Shown: positions 33,764 through 40,897 of the stretch, one piece after another
How positions within the stretch are numbered: position 1 is the stretch's first letter
How the letters are laid out: every line of letters begins with the position of its first letter
NCBI GenBank assembly: GCA_944390735.1
Contig: CALXRL010000057.1
Coordinates: 1-64,000 of the forward strand
DNA: 64,000 nt
From: an uncultured Victivallales bacterium
Lineage (GTDB): Bacteria; Verrucomicrobiota; Lentisphaeria; Victivallales; UBA1829
Reading direction: 5' to 3'
The notes under the pieces: generated by a model
Seen by the model: the letters and a program-made list of their open reading frames with translations, nothing else
Told to the model about the DNA's origin: nothing
The model's database searches: none
Position numbers and translations under genes: made by a program

Positions 33764-36208
33764 ATGCGAACGTTCTGGATTGCCATTCTTCTCGCGCTTC
33801 TGATTCCGACGCCGGATTCGCCGGGAGAGGTGATCCGGAAAAAAAAGCCGTATGCCTGGGAACCGGCGGGCAGTGTGAAAGTCCTCTATGAAACTCCGAT
33901 CGGAAAGGTCTATCAGATTGAGGCGAGCGGTTTTTTCAACCGGGAGACCAGACGCGGAGCCTCTCTTGCGGTCCGCTGGAACCAGCCGCTTCTGAACCGG
34001 AAAAACAACGACGACGGGCTTCATACTCTGAATCTCGTTCTCTATGACAACAACCGGGAAAGAGAGACGAGAAAGGAGCGGTATGTGGTCATTGAGTTTT
34101 CCCTGCGCGCCTTTCCGGTTCAGAAGAGGAAGAAAGAGATCGAGGGGGTGCGGAACAATGGACTGGCCTCTCTTTTTCTGCTGGCTTCCAGTCAATATGA
34201 GAACATCACAAGTCTGGGGGCCGTCCGCTTCCGCTTTCCCGATCTGGACGGGGTCACCTGTCCCCGGGACTCCGGCAATCTGCGGATTGATCCGGGCATG
34301 CTGTACCGGAAGGAGAAAAAGTTTGCCGCGACCTATCTGGATGCCGGAATGGTGCCGTGCTGCTTTCCGATGTACTCTCTAACCCCTTGCCGAATCATCA
34401 TGGAGCGGGAAAGTTTGAAGCTGGTTGCGCTTAATTTTGCGGGAATAAGAAAAATCGTCGTGCCGGATTCCGATCTGAACTTCAAAAAGAGTCCCATCGT
34501 GACTCTGGCGCTGGGATGTGCCGAGGACAGTGTGCTGGAGGTGGCTTCTCCCACGGTCCGCTTTCTGGAGGAGGAGCAGTTGAAAGCGCTGGATTCTCTC
34601 GGGATGCGCCCCTATCCTTATGAACTCTATCAGGATGATCGGAAAAGCAGGCGCCGCTGGGGGTCCAATCCCGATTTCGAATATGCCCGGGCCATGAAAC
34701 AACTCTATTCCCGGCAGGAGCAGGACTGGGAAAATGGGTTCCGGGAACTCCGGAAACTGGCGAACAAGGACCATGCGCTTGCTCTCTTCCAGACCGGTTG
34801 CGCATACTGGAGAGGAATCGGATGCGAAGTGGATTTGGAGAAGGCGGAATCCTGTTTCAAGGATGCCGCCGATCTTGAGGTTCCCGGCGCCCTGGTCATG
34901 CGGAAGGCGCTCCTGCGGAAAAAATATCTCAAAACCGGAAAAAACGAGTGGATCAATCCTTCCGGAAACGCGGTCCGGATCCTGAAAAAGGAACGGATCG
35001 AAGAGAGGGTGGATTCCTATGAGCCGCCGCTTCTGCCCGATGAGATCCGCATTACTGGAAATCCGAAGGTGGAGTTTCTGGCTCTTCTTCCGAAACTGTA
35101 TCGGAAAAATTGCGACGGACAGGTTCTGCGGATTCTGGAGGATCTCTGCGCGGAAAACTTCACTCCGGCGTTTTATCTGAGGGCGAATGGTCCGGGTGTT
35201 TCTCCGGATCAGATTCAGAAACTTTATGAGAAAGGGGCCGCGCTGGGAGATCCGTTCTGCACGCTGGAACTCATCCGGATCAAAATGCAGTCAAGCTCTT
35301 TTCAGCCGTCCATGATCTCGGTCAATGAGCTTTGGAACGCCCGGAAACTGCCATGGATTCATGCGTTGCTTTACGGGATCCGGAATCCGGGATGCCGCTT
35401 TCTGCCGGAGATTCTCAAGGCGGATATGGATCGGTTGAAAAATCTCGATCCGGCAACGCCGGAGGAACATTTCCTTTCCGGAATCGCCTTCCTTCATGAT
35501 TTTCTTTATGGGCAGGAGCGAATCGGGTCTTTCCGCTACTTCTCGCGTACACGTTCCCTCTTCTTTGCGGACTCCATGAAAAACGAGCTTTCCCTCACAA
35601 TGAAAAACAGGATTCAGAAGGCGCTGAGCTCTCTGGAATTCGCCGCGGAAAAAGGAATTCCCGAAGCGCAGGCGTTCGTCGCCGATCCGGAGCCCATGGA
35701 AAAAGCATTCGTCTTCAATCCCTTTCAGAGTTTGAAACATCTTGAGAATGCGGCGCCTCGGAATCTTTTCGCAGCCATCAAGGCGGCGGACTATTTCCTC
35801 TCCCGGAACAATCCGGAAAAAGCGCTCCATTTCATTCAGAGAATTCCCGATCAGAATGCCGGGATCGCTCTCGAGCTCCACGCAGGAGTCCTTCAGCTCA
35901 AACACCCCAATGCTCCCGAAACCATCCGCGCGTGGAACAAGGCCGGTAGCGCCGGCTCCCTCCTGGCTATGCGCTTCCTCGGAAATCTGGAATATGAAAA
36001 AAAGAATTTCGCCAAGGCCGCCGCTTATCGAAGCGTTTTCCTCCAAACCGACGCCAGAAGAAGAAATCAGGATCTCAATGAAATCACATGGGGTCCGTAT
36101 TTCACAAAATACGAGTTCCCGGCCATCTCCGGACAGCTCCCCGTCAGACTCTTCGCGGGAAAGCTCAATCAGAAGGAGATTCAACGACTCCTCGCCCTTG
36201 TCCCATGA
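33764..36208 (+). CDS. Exported Sel1-like repeat protein, 814 aa
   Basis: The N-terminus is a short signal peptide (RTFWIAILLALLIPTPDS). Residues 25 to about 300 are a beta-rich domain I cannot name, with an RxRxx-rich middle. From about 320 to the end are helical pairs of Sel1/TPR type, clearest at 342-378 (ALFQTGCAYWRGIGCEVDLEKA), then weaker ones near 480-510 and 610-760. Such repeats scaffold protein interactions in the periplasm or outer surface. It has its own promoter and is not in an operon; it converges with the glycoside hydrolase gene across a tandem repeat. Its function is unknown. Confidence 0.75.
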   Translation: MRTFWIAILLALLIPTPDSPGEVIRKKKPYAWEPAGSVKVLYETPIGKVYQIEASGFFNRETRRGASLAVRWNQPLLNRKNNDDGLHTLNLVLYDNNRERETRKERYVVIEFSLRAFPVQKRKKEIEGVRNNGLASLFLLASSQYENITSLGAVRFRFPDLDGVTCPRDSGNLRIDPGMLYRKEKKFAATYLDAGMVPCCFPMYSLTPCRIIMERESLKLVALNFAGIRKIVVPDSDLNFKKSPIVTLALGCAEDSVLEVASPTVRFLEEEQLKALDSLGMRPYPYELYQDDRKSRRRWGSNPDFEYARAMKQLYSRQEQDWENGFRELRKLANKDHALALFQTGCAYWRGIGCEVDLEKAESCFKDAADLEVPGALVMRKALLRKKYLKTGKNEWINPSGNAVRILKKERIEERVDSYEPPLLPDEIRITGNPKVEFLALLPKLYRKNCDGQVLRILEDLCAENFTPAFYLRANGPGVSPDQIQKLYEKGAALGDPFCTLELIRIKMQSSSFQPSMISVNELWNARKLPWIHALLYGIRNPGCRFLPEILKADMDRLKNLDPATPEEHFLSGIAFLHDFLYGQERIGSFRYFSRTRSLFFADSMKNELSLTMKNRIQKALSSLEFAAEKGIPEAQAFVADPEPMEKAFVFNPFQSLKHLENAAPRNLFAAIKAADYFLSRNNPEKALHFIQRIPDQNAGIALELHAGVLQLKHPNAPETIRAWNKAGSAGSLLAMRFLGNLEYEKKNFAKAAAYRSVFLQTDARRRNQDLNEITWGPYFTKYEFPAISGQLPVRLFAGKLNQKEIQRLLALVP

Positions 36209-36326
36209 ACCGACCCTCTCCCGTCCCCGCGACTGAACAGAAATGATTCCGTTCTCCCTGAAGATTCTCTGTTCCGGGGGATCAATCCCCCGACAGCCGC
36301 TCCGGACTCGTTTGGATCTGGATTCC

Positions 36327-36530
36327 TCTCCAGCGGCCGGCTTATTCAGCTGGACCGAAGCAGGTGCCAATCGCTCCTGCAACATAATGGCCTCCGGCGG
36401 CCAGCTTATTCAGCTGGATCGAAGCAGGTGCCAATCGCACCTGCACCACGATGGCCTCCGGCGGCCAGCTTGTTCAGCTGGATCGAAGCAGGTGCCAATC
36501 GCTCCTGCACCATAATGACCTCCGGCGGCA
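36327..36530. repeat. 64-bp tandem repeat, three full copies and a partial
   Basis: Units at 36327-36390, 36391-36454, 36455-36518 and a partial to about 36530. Each contains two small hairpins: CCAGCT/AGCTGG with a 5-nt loop, and a GCAGGTG-type stem. 64 is not a multiple of three, so it is not coding. It lies between the convergent genes ending at 36208 (plus) and 36549 (minus). Apart from it the 36209-36548 gap shows nothing else. Confidence 0.9.
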
Positions 36531-36548
36531 TATCATTTCTCCGGAATC

Positions 36549-38465
36549 TTATTCCTCCATTGTCAGAAGAAGAATCGCGGAATCATTCGCCTCAATTCGA
36601 AGACGATCCCCCTCAAACGTCCCGCGCCAGACCTTGCTCAGTTTTCCAGTCAGGTGCGGTACACATTCAACCGGCTGCGGATCATAATTGATCAGCACCG
36701 CCAGCATTCGTTTTTCATCCAGCCAATGTTCTGTAACTCCCACTCCCGGCTCTTTGCAGAAAACCGCATGACGAACCCCCGCAATCTCCGCTCCCTTGCG
36801 GTAAAGAAGATAGGCGGGATTCAGCTCCTTCCCGTAAAAACATCCGGAGGAGGTCGCCGCCAGATACTCCAGAGGAAGATTCAGAAGAATCATCCGTCCC
36901 TTGCCGTAGGACGCAACCGTCATCATCGGGAAGCCATCGGAATCCTCCGCCAGCACCTCCGCCCCTTCCGGAATCAAATGGGAATAGTATTCCACATTGA
37001 ATCGAATCTTCCGTTCCGGCGAATCCTTGAAATGAATCTGAAGCGCATGCGCCTCTTTCCAGCGCGCATCCACCCGGACTCCGAAGACCTCCCGGAACGG
37101 CGAAAGCATTCCGCACCCATCCAGCGAAACCATCAGAGTCGCCCCTTCCCGCACCTTCTCCAGAAGAGAAAGCCAGCTGTGACGACTCAGCCATGAAAGA
37201 TCGCCCACCGAAGGAAGAAGATAAAATTCCGATTCCGGCAATTTCTCCTCCACTCCCGAAAAACGCAGTTCGAATCCCGCCTGCTTTGCCAGGAGATACG
37301 ATCCCAGCGCCTCCGGGAAACAGTTCCGGGTCCGCCGGGGCATCAGACAGACCGCATCCACTTTCCGCTCCGGCAGCGAATAGGGGAACTCTTTCAGAAA
37401 AGCGGAAAACTCCTTCAGCACCAGCGCCGTCTCCTTTGCCAGACGATCCTCGTGGAACAACCCGAGTTCCCGTTCCACGGCTGTCCAGTCGTAGGGCGCA
37501 AAGGAAAGACGGGTCTGATCGAACGCGCACCACCAGAGAAATCCATGCAGATGATTCGCCCAGCAGGAAAACAGCGCACACCGCAGACTCGCCGCCGCCC
37601 GGTCATCCGAGCAGATCATCGGCCCCAGCGATCCGGCCTCCTCCGGAAAACACGGCTTCCCGGAAATCCCCTCGTACAGAAGCGATTCACAGGAGGAGTG
37701 CAGTTCATTGCGAAGCGTATAAAACGGTTCCCGATTGCATTCCGGCGTGAAAAGCGGATACGGATGCGTCGTCAGAACATCCAGCAGCTCCCCCTGATCA
37801 TACATGTTCCAGTCGGCCCAGGCATCCGTGCTGATGCTGTGCATCCCCGACACCACCGGACGGCTGGGATCCTCCAGACGGATGGCCGATGAAATCGTAT
37901 TCATCCATTCCCAGGCTTCCGACTCTCCCGAAACTCGGCTCATGCAGTTGCACTCATTGCCGAGATCCCAGGCGCCGATCGCCGGATGGTCGCGAAACTC
38001 CCGGACAAAACGACGGACAAAACGAACCTCCCATTTCACCGCTTCCGGATCCCCAAGGATATTCCGTTCCTCAAACGCGGGCGGAACAAAGAGCCGTCCG
38101 CTCATCCACCCCGTCAGAAGGCCGACAATCAGTGACAGACCGTTCTCCGACGCCCGGTCGCAGAGAAAGCGGAAGCGCTCCAGCATTACGGGATCCACCC
38201 CTCCCATCCGTTCCTCCTCCGCGGAAAGGAGCACCTCTCCGCAGCTCAGTCCCATTCGTCGGCCCCCTCCCCCGTACAGGCGCTTCAGAGGCTGAAAATC
38301 CGGCCACAGCGGAAACACGCGAAGAACGCTCATCCCGTGCGAACTCAAAGCGGCGAGATCCTGTCTGACCACCTCTCCATCCCACTTCCGCCACATGAAC
38401 ATGCCCGCATGCGACGCCCAGTAGTTGCAGCCGGTAAAAAAATGCCCCGATTTGAATAGATCCAT
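36549..38465 (-). CDS. Clan GH-A glycoside hydrolase, cytoplasmic
   Basis: The 638-aa protein has no signal peptide. Its first ~340 residues are a TIM barrel: LRVFPLWPDF, then GAWDLGNECNC with Glu171 as acid/base, HPYPLF, and CFPEEAGS with Glu276 as likely nucleophile, then a Trp-rich FLWWCAFDQ. The rest (about 350-638) is a Rossmann/beta-galactosidase-trimerisation-like domain and a small beta domain. The layout recalls GH5 or GH42-type enzymes that cleave short oligosaccharides in the cell, but the exact family is not certain. It is divergent from a LacI regulator; AGGAAAGGA precedes its ATG. Confidence 0.8.
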   Translation of the reverse strand: MDLFKSGHFFTGCNYWASHAGMFMWRKWDGEVVRQDLAALSSHGMSVLRVFPLWPDFQPLKRLYGGGGRRMGLSCGEVLLSAEEERMGGVDPVMLERFRFLCDRASENGLSLIVGLLTGWMSGRLFVPPAFEERNILGDPEAVKWEVRFVRRFVREFRDHPAIGAWDLGNECNCMSRVSGESEAWEWMNTISSAIRLEDPSRPVVSGMHSISTDAWADWNMYDQGELLDVLTTHPYPLFTPECNREPFYTLRNELHSSCESLLYEGISGKPCFPEEAGSLGPMICSDDRAAASLRCALFSCWANHLHGFLWWCAFDQTRLSFAPYDWTAVERELGLFHEDRLAKETALVLKEFSAFLKEFPYSLPERKVDAVCLMPRRTRNCFPEALGSYLLAKQAGFELRFSGVEEKLPESEFYLLPSVGDLSWLSRHSWLSLLEKVREGATLMVSLDGCGMLSPFREVFGVRVDARWKEAHALQIHFKDSPERKIRFNVEYYSHLIPEGAEVLAEDSDGFPMMTVASYGKGRMILLNLPLEYLAATSSGCFYGKELNPAYLLYRKGAEIAGVRHAVFCKEPGVGVTEHWLDEKRMLAVLINYDPQPVECVPHLTGKLSKVWRGTFEGDRLRIEANDSAILLLTMEE

Positions 38466-38490
38466 GATGCTGATTCCTTTCCTGTTCTGT

Positions 38491-38551
38491 TTTGAAATTT
38501 TCCATTGCGCAAAGGATATCCCTCACACGGGGAAACGCTTTGAAATTTTCC
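38491..38551. promoter_or_regulatory. Paired operator candidates in the glycosidase/LacI divergent region
   Basis: The 13-mer TTTGAAATTTTCC occurs twice, at 38491-38503 and 38539-38551, 48 bp apart in direct orientation. Each contains the palindrome GAAATTTTC centred on one T, like the odd-centred palindrome before the other LacI gene. The second copy overlaps the -35 region of the LacI promoter. Two sites four to five helical turns apart suit looping repression. Confidence 0.6.
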
Positions 38552-38568
38552 TTCCTGCATAGTATATT
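38540..38568 (+). promoter_or_regulatory. Likely promoter of the LacI gene at 38599
   Basis: TTGAAA (38540-38545), 17 bp, TATATT (38563-38568), 31 bp before the ATG. It overlaps the second operator candidate. Confidence 0.7.
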
Positions 38569-38598
38569 TCCTCTCATCGAGAGACGCAAGGGATCATC

Positions 38599-39588
38599 AT
38601 GAAACAAAATGAACCAATATTGAATCCGGATGCGGAGGAAAAAAAACGCCGAAACCGGAAAAAAGTCACTCTTCGGGAGATTGCCCGCATAGCCGGCTGT
38701 GCTCACTGCACCGTCTCCCGCGCTCTCGCGGACAAAAGCTGCGTGACGGATGAACTGCGAAACCGGATTCTCAAAATCGCCCGCGATCTCGGATACATCC
38801 AGCAGGGAACGAAATCGCTGGCGCTTCTGACCCCTTTCTTTCCCAATATAATCTGCTATTACAACACCCGGCTTCTTGCCGCGCTTTCCCGGGTGCTTGA
38901 CCGGGAGGGCTGCTCTTTTGATCTGATCCCGGAAAATCATCTGCGGGTCCTCAACGAGAAGCACATTGATGGAGCCATCTCGCTCTGCTACTCCGGGGAA
39001 ACCGCAAAAAAATGGTCCGCGCTGAATTCCATTCCGCTGGTCTGCATCAACGACTTTGCGTTTCATACGGACCGGATTTATTCCGTCTGTTCCGACGATC
39101 GTCAGGCCATGGAACGGATTCTGGATTATCTGCGGCGCCGCGGTCATCGGAAAATCGCCTGCTGCGATCGTGTTCCTCAGCACAATCTGAATCATCTGCG
39201 CCGTCGGAAATTCTTTCTGGAATTTGCCGGGACGCATTCGCTGTTTCTCTGTACCGGCAATACGCGGCAGATCACCGAGACAGTGCTCGAAGCCGGAATC
39301 ACCGCCCTGATCTGTCCGTTTGAAATGACGGATCTGACGCTCTATGCCGCGCTCCGGAACGCCGGAATCCGGATCCCGCAGGATCTGGAACTGATCTGCT
39401 GGCAGGTTCCCGGCATTACGGAGGAACTGCAGCTGAACGGCCTCCGCGTCGAACAGAATTTCGACCGTCTTGCGGAGGAAGCCGCCGCTCTGCTGATGCG
39501 TCTGATGCAGGGCGGACAACCTCTGCGAGATGTCTCGGTGCCCTATCGGATTGCGGAGCGGCCGTTTTTTTCTCCGCATCCGCACTAA
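38599..39588 (+). CDS. LacI family transcriptional regulator
   Basis: A 329-aa regulator. An unusual basic N-terminal extension (about 24 residues, EEKKRRNRKK) precedes the helix-turn-helix VTLREIARIAGCAHCTVSRAL and the hinge. The sensor domain then follows, with DGAISLCYSGET, RRGHRKIACCDR and a closing PQDLELICWQVPG. It is divergent from the cytoplasmic glycoside hydrolase and probably controls that gene and itself through the two TTTGAAATTTTCC sites between them. It converges with the polyphosphate kinase gene. Confidence 0.92.
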   Translation: MKQNEPILNPDAEEKKRRNRKKVTLREIARIAGCAHCTVSRALADKSCVTDELRNRILKIARDLGYIQQGTKSLALLTPFFPNIICYYNTRLLAALSRVLDREGCSFDLIPENHLRVLNEKHIDGAISLCYSGETAKKWSALNSIPLVCINDFAFHTDRIYSVCSDDRQAMERILDYLRRRGHRKIACCDRVPQHNLNHLRRRKFFLEFAGTHSLFLCTGNTRQITETVLEAGITALICPFEMTDLTLYAALRNAGIRIPQDLELICWQVPGITEELQLNGLRVEQNFDRLAEEAAALLMRLMQGGQPLRDVSVPYRIAERPFFSPHPH

Positions 39589-39619
39589 GCGTTCTTTCCG
39601 CGCCGTCCGCAGCGGATCG

Positions 39620-40474
39620 TCACTTTTTTTTCTTCGCGGATTTTTTGGCGTTCGCATCCTGATAGTAGAGTTCGCGGATCTGAGCCACATCAATGGTCGG
39701 AGCCGGCAGTTTGGGCGCCATGCGTTCCATCGCCTCCACGATAATTTCGGAGACGGCAAGATTCCGGAAGCTCTTGTGGTCCGACGGAATCACAAACCAG
39801 GGAGCATGTTTCGTGGAGCAGCGGTTGAGGGCCTCGTTAAACGCCTCCATATAATCATCCCAGTACTCCCGTTCCGTGTAGTCGCTTTCGGAGATTTTCC
39901 AGTGTTTTTCCTCGTCGTCGAGTCGTTCTCCGAATCGCTTGAGCTGTTCCTCCTTGCTGATGTGCAGGAAGAATTTCAGGATGGTGGTGCGGTTGGAATG
40001 GAGAATCTCCTCAAAGCTGTTGATGAAGTCATACCGCTGTTGCAGCCGTTTGCCGGAGATGAATCCGTGAACCTTTTCCACCAGCACGCTTTCGTAATGC
40101 GACCGGTTGAAAATCACGATCTCCCCGTTCTTCGGCGCGGCGGCATGGACCCGCCAGAGAAAATCGTGCGACGCCTCCAGCGGAGTGGGAACCTTGAACG
40201 ACTGCGACCGGCATCCCTGGGGATTCATCGCATACAGCACATGATTGATCGTTCCGTCTTTTCCCCCCGCGTCCATGGCCTGAAGCACGATCAGCAGCGA
40301 CTGCCGGTTCTCGGCATAGATCCGGTATTGCAGTTCCAGCATTCGTTTTGCGTTTTCCTCGAGCCGGGCGTCCAGTTTTTCCCGATCGTTCCAGCCGCAG
40401 GTTTCGGATGTGTCGATTTTGCGCACATCCACTTTTTTCCCGGGTTTCACACGCAGTTTGTCATAAAAATTCAT
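39620..40474 (-). CDS. ppk2: Polyphosphate kinase 2 family protein
   Basis: PPK2 enzymes transfer phosphate between polyphosphate and nucleotides (NDP or NMP). The 284-aa single-domain protein has the Walker A motif AMDAGGKDG (66-74), the Walker B-like NRSHYESV segment and the lid arginines in the RFGERLDDEEKHWKISESD stretch, typical of class I-III single-domain PPK2. A Lys-rich tail ends it. AGGAGG stands before the ATG. It is alone on its strand, divergent from the sugar ABC transporter. The subtype (ADP- or AMP-preferring) is not settled by eye. Confidence 0.88.
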   Translation of the reverse strand: MNFYDKLRVKPGKKVDVRKIDTSETCGWNDREKLDARLEENAKRMLELQYRIYAENRQSLLIVLQAMDAGGKDGTINHVLYAMNPQGCRSQSFKVPTPLEASHDFLWRVHAAAPKNGEIVIFNRSHYESVLVEKVHGFISGKRLQQRYDFINSFEEILHSNRTTILKFFLHISKEEQLKRFGERLDDEEKHWKISESDYTEREYWDDYMEAFNEALNRCSTKHAPWFVIPSDHKSFRNLAVSEIIVEAMERMAPKLPAPTIDVAQIRELYYQDANAKKSAKKKK

Positions 40475-40519
40475 GATATTCCTCCTCCCTTGAGCCGTTG
40501 ATGCTTAGCATAACACGCG

Positions 40520-40565
40520 ATCGGGGGAAAAACAAATCAGGCGGATGTTTTTCCCCCGATTTTTT
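40520..40565 (+). terminator. Strong hairpin with T-run in the ppk2 5' region
   Basis: A perfect 14-bp inverted repeat (40520-40533 with 40547-40560) with a 13-nt loop, followed on the plus strand by TTTTT. It has the form of a terminator, but no plus-strand gene lies upstream. On the minus strand it would sit in the 5' leader of ppk2, 46 bp before the ATG. Confidence 0.5.
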
Positions 40566-40650
40566 CCGGATTTCCCCGGCTGGCAGGAGACGTTTTCCCT
40601 CGCTTTCCGGAAAGGATTTCCGCGTTCCGTCAGCCTCCGGTCCCTGAAAG

Positions 40651-40677
40651 TTTTTTTCAAAAAGTTGTTGAAAAAAA
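40651..40677. promoter_or_regulatory. Inverted repeat next to the ABC transporter promoter
   Basis: Perfect 10-bp inverted repeat TTTTTTTCAA/TTGAAAAAAA with a 7-bp centre, 3 bp upstream of the -35 box. It is an activator- or repressor-site candidate; no regulator gene is adjacent. Confidence 0.45.
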
Positions 40678-40679
40678 GA

Positions 40680-40708
40680 TTGATTTTAGGCATTGTTCAT
40701 GCTATTAG
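40680..40708 (+). promoter_or_regulatory. Likely promoter of the sugar ABC transporter
   Basis: TTGATT (40680-40685), 17 bp, TATTAG (40703-40708). This gives a leader of about 180 nt before the GTG start at 40898. Confidence 0.5.
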
Positions 40709-40897
40709 TAGAACCAGATAGAAACTTGGGAACGTGAAAATCTGAATACGGCAAAAACTGTCCGATTTCGGAGCGCTGGCTTTTTGTCTTTCTTTCCGGA
40801 GGGAGGAAAAAGCGGTTTCGCGTCCGGAAGCGGTGCGGGCGATGCGGTATTTCTGTTTTGCGGAATCTCGCAACAAGGAGAGGAAGGAGCAAGCATC

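Larger units (their letters stand above)
40475..40897. other. Divergent intergenic region before the ABC transporter
   Basis: It contains the 14-bp hairpin at 40520-40560, the AT-rich inverted repeat at 40651-40677 and a promoter at 40680-40708. An open frame at 40784-40897 precedes and is in frame with the transporter but has no ribosome site; the real start is taken at 40898. Confidence 0.5.

Noticed and set aside
36327..36530. CRISPR array
   Set aside because: The units are head-to-tail 64-bp copies without distinct spacers, and no cas gene is in the window.
36243..36691. Open frames across the 64-bp tandem repeat with repeated peptides
   Set aside because: 64 is not divisible by three, so the frame changes in every unit, and there is no start site or domain. 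Treated as a non-coding repeat.
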